The notes: generated by a model from the sequence alone, not told the origin. DNA of 64,000 nucleotides from Cycas panzhihuaensis (GCA_023213395.1 CM041465.1:37703741-37767740); one strand, 5' to 3'. Positions 12,949 to 25,826 are shown, counted from the stretch's first letter. A program made the numbers and translations.

Positions 12949-14172
12949 TGGAGTTAAAGAAAGGGATTAAGAAGCAGGAGTAAGTAGAAATAAGGGAAAG
13001 AACGAAGTGGGACAGATCAAGAAAGAAAGAGATATAAGAATAGGGAGTTGCTATATGGGAAAGAAGGGGCAAATAAGGGAATGTCGGGTGTCTATAGCCT
13101 TTTGACCCCAAAATTACATAAGCAAGATATTTAGTCCACTAGAAAGAGCACAAAAAACTTATCAAAATGGGATGTATGAGTTTTAAGGTAAATTTGGAGT
13201 GGTGGGACCCACCAGTGGTCCGGGTATAAAAAGAGTAAAAATTGGGGGTATAGACTAACCTAGTGCAAAATGACCCTTATGGTATGCTGATCGAATTGAG
13301 GTATATGAGTTATAAGGGTAATATTTTTGCACTCTGAGCAAGGGCTAAGTGGATTTTTTTTTTTCTTTTTCAGAGGCTTGACTATTCTGACAAGTTTTGA
13401 ATTCAAGCAGTCAGTAGCTTATGAGCTTAATTAAGATTAGGGCAGGGAAAGCAAAGAATGATCATATGTGTCCTATCCACTACATAATGAGGTGTGCTTG
13501 GTCTTATAGGCCTGCCAATAAACTTCTGATGCGTGTTCGAGTGTAACTTCGTGGCACTAATCGCTAACCACTGCACTACAAGACTTTAGCGGTTAATAGT
13601 TTACCTATGCTAGGGAGGGTTTTGGAATCCTAAAGGGGTCCTCCTATATACCTAAAGGTACATAGAGGCACACTTCCCTAGCCAGGTTATATCTAAGGCT
13701 TGGTTCATGAGTGTTATCTCTAGTCCTTCACGCAAGGGGCATAAAAGTCATGATGTGCTTACCCAGAATGACAGATCCATGTGATCTTTAAAGACCCCTG
13801 GTACATGGTCTCTACTTAACTACTTAGGTAGATGCCCAATGATGTTGTCTACCTAAAAGGGAGAGGTGGGAGGGGACACAAAGGGTAGCCGCCCATCGGT
13901 GTTATCTACCCTTGGAATATAACCCAATGCAGGAAAAGAAATATTAAAAATTGAATTGAATGTAGAAGAAATAAATTGCTTGTGGTACCTGACAGACAAA
14001 ATTCCCCTTCACTTCGTGACCTCTAATCTGTCTTGCTACCATTCCTCAATCTTCTTGGAGAGAATACTAAGTGAAGGTCTTTCCTCAGTCTCTACCTAGG
14101 TAGAGAGAGTACTCAATCATATAGGAAAAAAAAAAATTGCTATTTTGGGCAGCTTCTCATGATTGCGAACAC
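12949..14172 (-). other. 5' leader of Gypsy F
   Basis: About 1.2 kb between primer site and gag with no coding signal. Open frames here are short and have no domain. Confidence 0.7.
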
Positions 14173-14185
14173 AACTCTGATACCA
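14173..14185 (-). promoter_or_regulatory. primer-binding site of F (initiator Met-tRNA type)
   Basis: On the - strand the sequence reads TGGTATCAGAGTT, complementary to the 3' end of plant initiator Met-tRNA, and begins two bases after the 5' LTR. This is where minus-strand DNA synthesis would start. Confidence 0.85.
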
Positions 14186-14187
14186 CT

Positions 14188-14528
14188 TGGACCATTCCTT
14201 CTCAGAAATCTAGGCTTGTAGGAGTGATAATTAGCAGAAAATGAAGCCAAATAACATGAGTGTGTAAGTAGATCATAGAAAATGAATCACCAAAATGAGT
14301 ACCGAAGTACTTTCTCCTTTCAAGATACCATACTCAAGAACATTACAAGTGATTTAACCCTTTAAATACACAAGTAAGGGTCTTCATCCTTAATGATTCA
14401 ATTGGTGGCCCTAACAGCCTTACATCTTATTGGACAGCTTAGCGGTCCATACACATAACTTACTAAACCCCTTAATCCTTACTTGTTGGTGGTTCCCGCT
14501 TGCTAAGGAAAGGTGGGGTTATGTTACA
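14188..14528 (-). repeat. 5' LTR of Gypsy F
   Basis: Runs from TGGACCATTCC to TTATGTTACA and is followed by the TSD TTGTG. The primer-binding site lies two bases inside it on the left. Confidence 0.95.
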
Positions 14529-14533
14529 TTGTG

Positions 14534-14950
14534 AGATGCTTGTAAAAGCCTCCAAAATAATACATGAGTGATAATGAATCTATTAATGGACACTCGTAAA
14601 AGCCTTCACTTATGGGCTAAATATAATATCATGTGGACAACTGTGAATATCTGCATGCTTCTAGAATATGTACACATAACATGCATAAATGAATGCCCAT
14701 ATAAAATCACATATTAACATACCATCAGTATTAGTTGTATCTATCCTATATGCGGCTTGATTAGTTCTATATGTCCTGTAAATAGTCGTACATATCACTA
14801 GCACATGCATAATAACAAATTCTTCACAAGTGACTCCTATCATAGGCTCGATAAGCTTGAATCTAAATTAGCAGGATCTTCACCTGACCATAACGGCTTG
14901 GATGCAATACTGCTATGATACCATGTTAAAAATAGGGACTAGGATTGTTC
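14534..14950. other. non-coding segment, possible internal part of the element owning the 14959 LTR
   Basis: No gene is seen. At its right end a primer-site-like GATACCATGTTAAAAAT occurs twice in tandem (about 14915 and 14953). A Met-tRNA type site pointing leftward next to the LTR at 14959 suggests this is the leader of a truncated minus-strand element. A 60-codon open frame at 14843-14661 has no recognised domain. Confidence 0.4.
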
Positions 14951-14958
14951 TGATACCA

Positions 14959-15374
14959 TGTTAAAAATATGAAAGATGTAATAATATGAACTCATAAGTA
15001 TGTACACATTAAATATCAAATGTGTAAAGCAAGCATCAACAAACATAATCATCACCACAAGACACTAAGATTTATACATGGAAAACCCATTGTGGGAAAA
15101 ACCATGGGAGAAGACAGAGTTAGGACTCTATTTATGATCATAAGATTTATATCTCAAAGTCTTCAACCTTTCTCTCCTTTCTCAAGTTCTCAAGTGGTGA
15201 GAGTATATATATATAATGAAAATCACCTCATAAGTAGTCTATCAAATATAATGAGTCATTATATCATCTAATAGTGGGATAGCATAGGTATGTGTATATC
15301 TCACATATCTTGAAGTAGGTGAATGGTAGGAAGTGCATGTGTACACCATATACGTTAAACATTATGTTTTAACA
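14959..15374 (-). repeat. LTR fragment or solo LTR, family X, copy 1
   Basis: Begins TGTTAAAAAT and ends TTTTAACA on the + strand. It matches 52306-52720 almost end to end, including the shared blocks GTGGGAAAAACCATGGGAGA and TCAAGTTCTCAAGTGGTGA. To its left is TTCTGATACCA, a Met-tRNA primer site in minus orientation, so this looks like a 5' LTR of a minus-strand element that has lost its body. Confidence 0.75.
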
Positions 15375-16949
15375 CTTCCAACTACTTCTCTATTCTACTT
15401 GTTATATTATTTACTTCATATCTACTTTTAATTTTCTATTCTTTTATTTTTATTTTCATTTTTTCTAGAGATAACCATTTTTATGCTAACTCTTTATAAG
15501 CTAGCATAGCTTCTTGGTTAATATGCATAACTATCTACTAAGTTTATGATATTTCTTTAAAAAATTTAAATTTTATTTTTTAATTTTTCTCTAAACTAGA
15601 TAATTAATTTAATTAAAAGAGCTATATACAATATGACAAAGAAAATAGAGAAAAGAACATCATTCCCTCCAATCCTCTAGATGATAATTTAAAAAGAAGA
15701 ATATATTTTACTAATTGTAGTTGGGATACAAAACACTTCGAGAAAAATACATAGCTTGCCAAGAAAAGCTAACTTACAAAGTAAAAAAGGCTAGTATTTC
15801 CCTAATTTTTGGCCTCCTTAGTGGTCAAGTATTATTTTCACTCCTACTTTCATGGTTGGATCCTAGCTTTTAATTCCTCTTTAAGAATAATCTAGTTCCT
15901 ATGCTTTACATCTTAAAAAGGGGGTATTTCTTTATCTTTAAGTTAAAAAATTTAAGTTATTATAGTATAGATATTATTAGTTGATAAATTTAAGGTTTAA
16001 AGCTTGAATGTTAATATTCTTTGATATGGTGTGATTCATTTGATATGTTGTTAACTTAAACTTTTAACCCCTTATTCTAGGGCACTAATTATTAAATAGT
16101 TATAGCTCAACCATGTAGATATTGAAGCTCTATCCTCTTCATATTACTAGCCACCCTTATTTATTGTGACTTGGCTTCGCTTTTAACTTTATTTTATGGG
16201 TTTACCAATTTGTTTCTACCCAAGGAGGTTTATTTGCTTGATTTTTAAATTTTGGCAATATCACCTTGCCATATTAACATTAACCCTACCATATTTTTTA
16301 GCATGATCTTGCCAAGTTAGCATTGACACTACAAAAAATATAATAGTGTGCAATATATTACCATAAATTGTGGCGTGGTTAGTGTAAACATGGAGATATC
16401 TTGTCTAATTTTAGCAGTATCAATAATTGCATTCTAAAATTTTAAAAAATCTTGACTTTTACTTGTTTTGCATTCAGTTTGAATTTTTTGACAAGATCAA
16501 ATGTAATAAAGGAATACTATAGGGCATAATACAATGGTTTCTTATCAAAACTATATTTTATAATACTCTATTTTTTTCTTTAAGGTAAAGTATATCATTA
16601 AATTATAAAAATTAATACAATACAAGGAGTTTATAGTCTTAGAAATTAGGATGACATACTGACCTAATCTTTGACATGCAAAGAACTCAAAATAGCAAAA
16701 TTAAAATGAAGTTTTTTCTTCAACTTTTTATGAAGGGAAGTGAAGTAGGAGTTATGAGACAACTAAAGAAGAATATCCTTCCTTATGTGCCTTCATTATA
16801 ATACTCTATTTAACCTTATAACTTCATTTGGTAAGAGATCTTTTATCTCTTCTTTGGTCATTTATGCTTACTCTTACTTTAAGACTTATCTTGTGAATTT
16901 GTATGATTGTGGTTACTTATTTTGTAAGTGCATTAGATGCTTGTGGTGG
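15375..16949. other. non-coding region left of nested Gypsy G
   Basis: Strongly AT-rich; I see no gene, RNA or intact element. The 82-codon open frame at 16785-17033 runs into the G LTR and is a chance frame. Confidence 0.5.
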
Positions 16950-17439
16950 TGTGGGAACTCCCATGGAAATTCACACATCAAACACATAGAATCTTCATAT
17001 ATAAATCAATATTCTAAGGTTTTAAACAAATAGATAAACATTAGCACAAATAATGAAATAAATAACATAGTAACCACATCTTGTAAGAACCAAATAGACT
17101 GAATATTTCAAGTAAAATAATACTAATAATATGTAAATTAGAGTTAGTATATAATATAGATTTAAAAGTTTAATTGTTAGCTCCCTTTTTAAGGTAAGGT
17201 ATTCTCCTAATGTTTCCCTTAAGGCTGAGATTATAATAGGCCTAAAACTCCAAAAATAATGCATATAACCTAGATTGTAAAGCCTTATAAATAGGTGGCC
17301 AAGATGCAACTTAAGAAGTTAGCCTTAATAAAATATAGAAGATGATCAAAATGAACTAAGTAATGAGATTTATTGGGATAAATATTAGAGGTTGACTAGA
17401 CTACTCTTGGGGTTGGTTTCTTGTAGTGGGAACGCTACA
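16950..17439 (-). repeat. 3' LTR of Gypsy G
   Basis: Runs TGTGGGAACTC to AACGCTACA. It aligns with 55503-55979 throughout, for example ATCTTCATATATAAATC and ATTTCAAGTAAAATAATA. Confidence 0.88.
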
Positions 17440-17455
17440 AGTCCCTCCCCTAAAG
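17440..17455 (-). promoter_or_regulatory. polypurine tract of G
   Basis: On the - strand CTTTAGGGGAGGGACT abuts the 3' LTR. Confidence 0.75.
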
Positions 17456-18321
17456 CATGCTTTACCCTCAAAGCATAGGCAGATTTAGATGTTGGTGGTA
17501 TTCCTTGGACTTCTAAGTTATGTCTTTTTGATCCAGGGTCTTCCTTTTTATTAGATACTCTTGAGTCTCTCTGGAGTATAGATTCTTAGTCCATACCTAT
17601 AGAATATCTTTTGGTTCTAGAATTATTTTACTTTCTTTATCAATTGTTGGCAAATATATTTATAGGGTAATATTCTATCTTAGCTTCTGTCTAAGGTATG
17701 AGATATGAAAGACATTATAAATGTGACTATTTGAGGGTAAATTAAGTTAGTATGCTACTTCTCCCACCTTGTCTATAATTTAATATGAGCCAACAAATCA
17801 AGATTGTAACTTGTGTTTACTAGATTATTTTATTATAGCCTATTTATAAGGTTTGAGTCTTAAGAAGACCCCATGTCTTCTTGTAAAGGACCTCTTACTT
17901 CTATGTAGATCTTCTTACTACTTCATCTAATTATTGGCAAGATTTAGGTTGTCTTTAAGTATTTGTAATGTTCTCTCCATTTATTCTTAAATTGACTAGA
18001 CTTGAGAGTTTTTTGTCCATGTAAGGATGGATGGTAGTTTAAAGTTATATAATACTTAGAATAGGGTCATTTCTGTGGTATTGTAGTATGTGGACTTATA
18101 CCACCACTTGGTGAGGTGAAGCCACTTATATCATTGTCATTATTAGTTAAAAATGAAACTTCATAGGTATTCTTCTAAATGTTTATTTATAGCTTTGATT
18201 TGATATTCTATCTAGGGATGGTATATCATACACATGGATAATTTTGTGTTAGCTAGCATAAATAACTCATGCTATAAGTATCCTATGAATTTAGGATTGT
18301 GGTCATTGATTATCACTTATA
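17456..18321 (-). pseudogene. Gypsy G: integrase core (3' part) and chromodomain
   Basis: Read leftward from 18321, one sees the second half of a Gypsy integrase core (DHNPKFIGYL, then a degenerate YHPQTDGQ equivalent), the integrase C-terminus with VGEVAY and HNVFHISYL-like blocks near 17700, then KIILEPKDIL, NLYSRETQEYLIK and a WE-type ending near 17500, which is a chromodomain. Stops are frequent. The piece is broken at 18321 by Copia E and resumes at 24688. Confidence 0.85.
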
Positions 18322-18326
18322 GGAAT

Positions 18327-18684
18327 TGTTAGCAGGGCAGTTAATTATTAAACCACTTAATTAATGTTAATGTGGTTTAATTGTGTAAAAGGGTGTGAGC
18401 CAAAAGGTGCGATTTATTCAGAGGGCCACAACCCTAAATGGGTGACATCTCTTAGAGAGTATATATGCCTTGAGGCCTTGTGTATTCTATATCGAAGTTC
18501 ATTGTGAAATAATCAACGATCCCTCGAGGATCCTTTTGTGGTGGGTTTTTTCTCGGAAGGGTTTTCCCACGTATATCCTATGTTTTGTGCATGGCTTTTG
18601 TGTATATTTTTCTTATGCTTGTTATGTATGGTTAAACAATCCTTTATATGGGAACACATGTGTATGTTTTCATGTTCCTGAATA
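18327..18684 (+). repeat. 5' LTR of Copia E
   Basis: Begins TGTTAGCAGGGC; its end is GAATA where the other copy has GAACA. A TATA-like GAGAGTATATATGCC lies near 18455-18468 and is conserved in the 3' copy, the best promoter candidate. Confidence 0.93.
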
Positions 18685-18699
18685 TAGTATCATAGCAAT
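18685..18699 (+). promoter_or_regulatory. degenerate primer-binding site of E
   Basis: TAGTATCATAGCAAT directly follows the 5' LTR; it differs at a few bases from the Met-tRNA type site TGGTATCAGAGC. Confidence 0.65.
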
Positions 18700-20294
18700 A
18701 GGGTCTTGCACAACTTAAGCTTGACGGTGAACGGGGCGGTGGAATCGTTGGTTGTTGGGTAATGCCGTCTGACCCAAGGCGAGTCTTGAGGGTCCATCAA
18801 CCCCAACGTCGTGCAGAAGCAACCACAGAAAATTCAATGGTTATTGGAGCAGTGGAGATCATTATTCGACAGAGTGTAAGGGTTATTAGAGTCTGTATTC
18901 AAGCGTGAAGACCACGTTGGTGGTTGGAGTTAACCTGTTTGGGATTATCCGAAGATGATTAATGATCTGTTAAGGTGATTCAAGCATGCAAAACATGTAC
19001 TGATGGTGATTCAATGACATTAAGGACAACCCTCTTTCCATACAAGTAAGTCTAGGGTATTTCCCACTCAAAGCACTATAAAACTCAATAAAAACAAAGC
19101 TTCTTCTCGTGTTGCCTTTATTAGTCTGTATAAAGAAGAGATTGGAGTCTTTTTGGATAGTTTTCAGTCCTCTATACTGAGATTAAGAGAAGTACACAGA
19201 AGTATAAGGCGTCTCACTAAAATTTTTGAGTTGTAGTGTCTCTATCTGTGGGTATATGACCCCATATCTACATTGAAAACACACTTTGAGCTGACATCTT
19301 GGTGTTGTTAAGTTGGGCTATTTATGTGACTTATTGAGGTGTGTGTACATTAAATAAAGGTTGTACAACTGTTCTAATGCTATTTTTAGTGCCTTGGATG
19401 ATAGTTGAGTGTATTTTTATCTGATTGGAGAGTGGATGGGCAGATTTAGGACTGGCTGTGTGCTCTTTGTGTCTGTCTAGGACTAGCTAAGTTGTTTTCT
19501 TAGCATCTAAGCATCTTTAGAAGCTGATTGGGTCATTTTCAAGGTGGTTGTTTACCTATTAAGGTCTGATTTGGCGCTGATCTAAGGAGGCTGCGCGCAT
19601 TTCCTCTTGGATGGGTGCTTTGTATGATGGTTTGTTAATAACTGTGGCTATTTAGAGGTTGTCCAAGTACTCAACAGACATGTCTTGGTTGTGTTGAAGC
19701 CTTACCAGCCATAAGGATGATATAGACCACTTGATGACAGTGCATAGAGCAACAAGGTGTGTTGAACAACCACGTCTCTCTCCTCAAGTAGTGTGACTTT
19801 TGGAGGATACTTAAGCATGTGACTTAAGTTAAAAAGGCATGAGTTCCTTAAAAAGCCATCACATTTAGAATATGCCTTTTGGCATATTCTAATCTCAATT
19901 CAACTTTATAAAAGCCCTTTGAACCATTGAAGCACATCAATAATGAGAGATACTTGATGTGTCCTCGAGCCGTTTCGAGTGTAAATCAAGGAGTTTTTTT
20001 ATGATTTTTTGACTTGGACACCATGCACCATCATCGTATGGAGGCATCTTTGTTCTGGAGCACATGTTTTTAACCATTTTGAAGTGTCGGTTGTGATATT
20101 TAATGGCTATTTAAGGTCATTTGTTGACAGATAAGAGGAGAAAAATAGTCGATGACTCACTTGACATGGGTGTAATCCATGTTGGATCCCTTTGGAAGCG
20201 TGCTCATGAGGTAAAGGAGGTCACAAGGGTGCATTTTCATCCTTAATATATTTGTTTGGTGTCATGTGCTTCACATTGTAGCCTATCGTTTGAG
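18700..20294 (+). other. 5' leader of Copia E
   Basis: About 1.6 kb of non-coding sequence between primer site and gag; no domain is seen in either direction. Confidence 0.7.
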
Positions 20295-23200
20295 ATGGAG
20301 AAGCTTATGCCTAAAGTTATCTTTAACGGTAACAATTTCAGCGAATGGAAGGCTAATATGGAGTTTATTTTGATGGTGAACCAACTCTGGGGAATCACCA
20401 AGGCAAAGCTTGTTTCAGTCCCACTTGACCATAAGGAGCTTATCAAACTTGAAGAGAAGTAATATATGGCCATTGGATTACAAAAACTCTCACTGGCGCT
20501 GGACGAGAGGGCTCTAGTTCACAATCTGGATGACCCAACCGAGATTTGGACGAAGTTGTGTGATACTTTTGAGAAGAAGAAGATGAATAGGCATCTTCCT
20601 TTGATGTTGGAACTACTCAATTCAAAAGTTGAAGATGAGAACAATATCAACTCCTACCTGAATAAAATAACTGACTTGAAGAACAAGCTAGAAGAGTTAA
20701 GAAGAACTTGATCGATGATACGCTCTTGTTTGCGATAATCATGTCAAAACTGCTAGTTGAGTTCACCACATTCCAGACCATTTATGGTAGAGACGAAGTG
20801 ATGGAGGTAAAAACTTTTGATGGGTTCAAAAACCTAATTCTAGCAGAGGATGCCAAGCTCAAACATCATGGTTTACTTGGAGGTTCTGGTTCAAGTCAGG
20901 CCTTAACCATGAAATCTCATAGGAAGGAGGCCCCTAAGGAGGAGAAGATCACATAACGATAAAGAGAAATCTCTCAAGATAAGAAGAAATTTAATGGAAA
21001 GTGAAATTACTGTAAGAAGGATGGTCACCATGAGAAGAACTATTGGTTTAAACATCGTGACAAATGTAAAGGTAACCAGGATGATAAAGGAAAGAGTGTT
21101 GCTGCTCATTGCGTCCAAGCATAGACCTTATCAGTCGAAAGGGATCGGAGAGACTACTGGGTATCAATTCTGGAGCGCAGAAGCACATCCCTTACCAGAG
21201 GCAGAACTTTAATACGTTGAAAGCAAATCAAAGTGGTGCTGAGATCATTCTTGGAGATGCTCACGTATTACTGACTGATGGTATCGGTGAAGCTTCCATT
21301 GTAGGAGGTAAGTTTTCTAGGGTATATTATGTGCTTAAGATGCAGTTAAACCTTCTGTCTGCTTGGGAGATCTGCAAACAAGGTATGAAAGTGGAGCTCT
21401 ATAATGATAAGTACTTAATAAAGGACCCAAAATAAAACTTTGTTGTTGTAGCTATCGGGAAAGTCAGGGACAACTTCTGGGTGTTTGAAAAGTTTCAATC
21501 TCAAAAGAAGTCTTATGCCTTTGTTAGCAACATGGATGACGAAAGTAAACTGTGGCACAATCACCTTGGGCACCTTAATTACAGGAGTATTACACTTCTA
21601 AGGAGGTTGAAGATGGTGGAAGAACTATCGTCGATTTCTTACTAGGACGATGTATGCGAATGATGTATGTATGGCAAGTATCGATATTATCCTTTTGCTC
21701 AGGATAATGCCTGAAGAGCCATGGAGAAGCTAGAGCTTGTACACTCAGACATTATGGGACCACTCCCAAACCCTTTGATATTAGGAGCCCGATATACACT
21801 TGTGTTTGTGGATAATTACACCAAGAAAGCCTAGGTTTATTTTCTCAAGAACATGTCAGACGTATTTGATCACTTCCGTGATTGGAAAGTAATGGTTGAA
21901 AATGAAAGTGATAAGAAAATGAAAACTTTACGAAGTGATAATAGTAAGGAATATAACAATCATGCGTTTAATCAGTTCTGCCACAACCATGGTATAAAGC
22001 AGGAGTTTACAGTCCCATATACCCCACAATAGAATGGAGTTGTTAAAAGAAGGAACAATACCATGATGGAGATGGCGAGGTGTATGGTACATGCTAAAAA
22101 CCTACCACAGAAGTTTTGGGTAGAAGCAGTGACGGCTGCTATTTATATTTTAAATCAGGTACCCACTCAAGCAGTTCGCAGCATGACCCCCGAAGAGAAA
22201 TGGACCAGTCGGAAGCCTACCATTATCCATTTGAGAATGTTTGGGTGTATAACGTATGCTCACATCCATGATGATACTTGTAAGAAGCTAAATTGAAAGA
22301 GTCTAAAGCCCATATTCATGGGGTATTGCACGGAGAACAAAGCCCACAGACTATGGGATCCATAGGGGGAAATGATTGTGGTTAGTCGAGATATTAAATT
22401 TGATGAGTCACCGATGTATCATGCTGAAAACGGACCAGGGGAACCTTTTTACCCTCCCCTTCTCCCATTCCTAGATTCTTCAAGTGAAGAGAACGATGAG
22501 CCAGTCATTGTAGCACTTGAGGAAGTAGGACTAAGTAGGATGAGTAATAGTGAGGAGTCACCACAACAAGAAGTACCTCGAGCAACAGGTCGTTCTATGC
22601 CTTTATGGGCAAGGAAAACTCTTGAAGATTCTAGTGTGGCGATGCAAACCTAACTGATGACAGACGAACCAGAAGTCAGCATGCCAATTGAACTTTGCTG
22701 GTAAACACCAATGACTCCAGTGATCTTGATTCATTTACTGGAGTGAAAGGAGATCCAAGATGGAGAGTTGCAATGGAGGAAGAATATGGTTCTCTAATGA
22801 AGAACGATACATGGGAGTTGGTCCCACTACCTTCGTCGAAGAATCTTGTTGGATGCATGTGGATCTATAAAACAAAGTTTCACTCCAATGGAGAGGTGGA
22901 CAAGTACAAGTCCAGACTTATTGTGCAGGGATTTAAGTAGAAAGAAGGAATTGACTACGAGGAGACATTTGCACCAGTCCCCAGAATGACAACGGTCCGT
23001 TTACTTATTTCCTTAGCAGTTGCATTGGATTGGGAGTTACACGAGATGAACGTTAAGTCTGCATTCCTTAATGGGGATCTAAAGGAGGAGATATACATGT
23101 CACAGCCTCTGGGATTCATTAAAGATGGCTAGGAGCATCTTGTTTGCCATCTGAAAAAGTCAATCTATGGCCTAAAACAAGCACCTCATGCTTGGTATGA

Positions 23201-24258
23201 GAAGATGGATGCCAAGTTGAAAGCTGAAGGTTTTGAAATTTCAAAACTCAACCTGAATCTGTACGTGAAAAGATGAGGGACTTCTGTAGTTGCTTGCGTG
23301 GTGTATGTGGATGATCTAATCATCAGCGGTAATCATGGCAAGGCTATAGCTGAAGTTAAATCTAATTTGGGAGCTTCATTTGACATGATAGATCTTAGGA
23401 AACTTCACTATTTCTTAGGCATTCGATTCAGGCAGTATGTGAAGAACTTACTAGAAAGATTTAGGATGCAACATTGCAAACCTGTTGTAACACCATGTGT
23501 AAAAGGCATATGATTGCAGAAGGATATAGCTCAACCTTCTGTAGATGGCACGAAATATCGCTAGTTGGTAGAGAGTCTCATTTATTTGACTCATACCAGG
23601 CCAGATATCGCATACACTGTTAGATTGGTTTCTTGCTACATGTAGAATCCTCAGGAGCCTCATTTGGTGGCAACAAAGCAGATTTTGAAATATTTAAAGA
23701 GGACAATTAATCTTGGTCTTGAATACCATAGAGGTGAGAAGATCAGGTTACATGGCTACACGGATGCTTATTGGGGAGGAGATTCTGACGATCAGAAGTT
23801 CACTACTGGATACCTTTTTAGTATTGGCAATAGATTTATTTCGTGGTAGTCGAAAAAGCAGCAGACAATGGCACTATCTTCTACAGAAGCAGAATATCAA
23901 GGACTCAGTGTTAGTGCAAAAAGAAACACTATGATTGTAAGCTCTCTTAGAATTTCTTGGCGTTTCTAATGGATATCTGATTCTCTTTGTTGATAATCAG
24001 AGTATCATTCATCTGTCGAAGAATCCAGAGTTTCATGCGCATACAAAGCATATCGAGATTCAGCACCATTATATTCGTGAGCAGATCAAGTTAGGGAAAC
24101 TGCAGGTCGACTATTGTCTGAGCGAATTACAACTTACAGACATGTTCACCAAGCCATTCACTGAAGACCAATTCATGAAGATGTGTACCAGATTAGGACT
24201 CATTAATGTTATCCTTGAGGAGAGATGTATCAGCAAGGATAAAGAAGTTGCAGGATAG
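20295..24258 (+). pseudogene. gag-pol remnant of Copia E
   Basis: Gag begins MEKLMPKVIFNGNNFSEWK (20295), the UBN2-type Copia gag start. A frameshift occurs near 20708. A protease-like region follows (21230-21430). The GAG-pre-integrase block LWHNHLGHLNYRSI is near 21550, and the integrase core ends in an NGVVKR-like block near 22040. RT starts KNDTWELVPLPSSK (22800), passes MNVKSAFLNGDLKEEIYMS and keeps the catalytic YVDD at 23305. RNase H has YTDAYWGGD and SSTEAEYQGLS. The frame ends at 24258. Stops replace Gln or Trp at several conserved sites (for example after GFK and in the PQQNG motif). Dead as coded. Confidence 0.9.
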
Positions 24259-24314
24259 TCTCAACCTTTGTGATAACTTAATTGTTGCACATTGCAAGTT
24301 CCCCACATTCACAT

Positions 24315-24324
24315 TAAGGGGGGA
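24315..24324 (+). promoter_or_regulatory. polypurine tract of E
   Basis: TAAGGGGGGA abuts the 3' LTR. Confidence 0.8.
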
Positions 24325-24682
24325 TGTTAGTGTGGCAGTTAATTATTAAGCCATTTAATTAATGTTAATGTGGTTTAATTATGTGAAAGGGTGTGAGCCA
24401 AAATGTGTGATTTATTCGAAGAGTCACAACCCTAAACTGGTGACACCTCTTAGAGAGTATATATGCCTTAAGGCCTTGTGTATTCTATATCAAAGTTCAT
24501 TGTGAAATAATCAACGATCCCTCGAGGATCTTTTTGTGGTGGGTTTTTTCTTGGAAGGATTTTCCCACGTATATCCTATGTTCTGTGCATGTCTTCTGTA
24601 TATATTTTTCTTGTGCTTGTTGTGCATGGTTAAAAGATCCTTCGGATGGGAACACATGTGTATGTTTTCATGTTCCCGAACA
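24325..24682 (+). repeat. 3' LTR of Copia E
   Basis: Runs TGTTAGTGTGGC to CCCGAACA, 358 bp, the same length as the 5' copy, and is followed by the TSD GGAAT. Confidence 0.95.
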
Positions 24683-24687
24683 GGAAT

Positions 24688-25473
24688 CCATGAAGGTGAT
24701 GGATCTCTTTGATAAAAATTTTAGAAACTTGACCTACTTTATTTATTATCTCAATTCCTTTGAAATAGGCATATTTGATTATGTGATTAACTATGACAAA
24801 TATTGCATCCTTGCCTTCTAATTTAAGTAGCCTAGTTATGAAATCCATCAATATTCCATCTTATTTCTACTCTAGTATATGTAGTAGTTAGAGTAAGTCA
24901 AAATTCTTTACACTTTTGCTTTTGTTTCTTTTATAGATATTGCATTTTGAGATAAACTTATGTATATCTTCTTTTATTCCTTTCTAAAATAGACACTTCA
25001 TATTTAATGATATGTTTTGTCAATTCCTACATGTCCTATTATCAAGATAAAGTGGGCTTCATTGAGGATCTTATAGTCTTAAATGAGGATGTCATTGGTA
25101 CGAATGATCAAATTTCCTCAAAGTTTATATTTTATTATCTCTCTAGTGTAAATATCTTTTAGTGATTTTTAGGAGTTTAGATTGTTTTGGTATTCTTGAA
25201 TTAGCTTCCCAATCCAATTTGGAGTAACCACGAAAATGGCTTACATGGATATATTCTCTTGTCTAGTGTTATCCTAAGGAATATAAAAAGACATATTTGC
25301 AATGATATTTTCTTTTCCCTTTTTATAAATAATATTGAAATCAAATATTTGAAGCTTACTCATTTCTATTATTCATCTTCTAATAATATTTTTTGGCTAA
25401 GGAAATATTTGAGATTATTGTAATTAGTTTTGACTATTAGAATATTTGAAGTTTCTAAATATCTAATATTTAA
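24688..25473 (-). pseudogene. Gypsy G: integrase N-terminal half, zinc finger, end of RNase H
   Basis: Read leftward from 25473: the end of RNase H (NNLKYFLSQK), the linker IYKKGKENI near 25310, the H2C2 integrase zinc finger (GHVGIDKTYH near 25010), then the core start MDFITRLLKLEGKDA (24851) and KEIHHLHGF (about 24700). The next expected motif lies beyond Copia E at 18321, which shows the split. RNase H is split in turn at 25473 by element A. Confidence 0.85.
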
Positions 25474-25826
25474 TGTAATATTATGATCTTACACAAAGCA
25501 TCATAAAGCATGAGAAATACATAATTATTAATGTAACTTCCTATTGGAAGATGAAAGACTCTCATATGTGATAGGCCTATCATGAGGTAATTATACATAA
25601 AAATATGTACATATATCACTTAAGAACTTGAGAAAGAAGTTCATTTAGAGATCATAATAAAGAGGAGTAATACTCTAAATCTTCCCATGTTGTTTTTCCT
25701 TCTTAGGCTTTCCACGTATAAATCTTCGTGTCTCCTATTGTAATGCTTGATAATATTTATTAATATTTGATACTATTTAATATTGATTTATTTTGATCTT
25801 ATTTTATATTTGTGTACATATTCCTC
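25474..25826 (+). repeat. 5' LTR of A, first part
   Basis: Aligns with 34162-34469 (for example TCATAAAGCATGAGAAAT) and ends where Copia C begins. The rest is at 31633-31709. Confidence 0.78.

Larger units (their letters stand above)
8082..14528 (-). mobile_element. Gypsy chromovirus F, full-length, decayed
   Basis: A 6.4-kb element with two similar LTRs (8082-8413 and 14188-14528) that begin TG and end CA, flanked by a 5-bp TSD TTGTG (8077-8081 and 14529-14533). Order in its own direction: 5' LTR, primer site, leader of about 1.2 kb, gag, protease, RT, RNase H, integrase, chromodomain, polypurine tract, 3' LTR. That order and the chromodomain place it in the chromoviruses; the short LTRs would suit a Reina-like clade, but I cannot prove it. 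The LTRs differ at roughly 20 sites plus one indel of about 10 bp by eye. Many stops disable the coding region. Confidence 0.95.
18327..24682 (+). mobile_element. Copia element E, full-length, nested in G integrase
   Basis: Two 358-bp LTRs (18327-18684 and 24325-24682) are flanked by the 5-bp TSD GGAAT (18322-18326 and 24683-24687). It is on the + strand, opposite to its host G. A leader of about 1.6 kb is followed by gag, protease, integrase, RT and RNase H, the Copia order. The LTRs differ at roughly a tenth of positions by eye. Confidence 0.95.

Noticed and set aside
18470-18718. 82-codon frame in the left LTR of E and a 95-codon frame in the right copy
   Set aside because: Both are chance frames within an LTR; the two copies are not conserved as protein.
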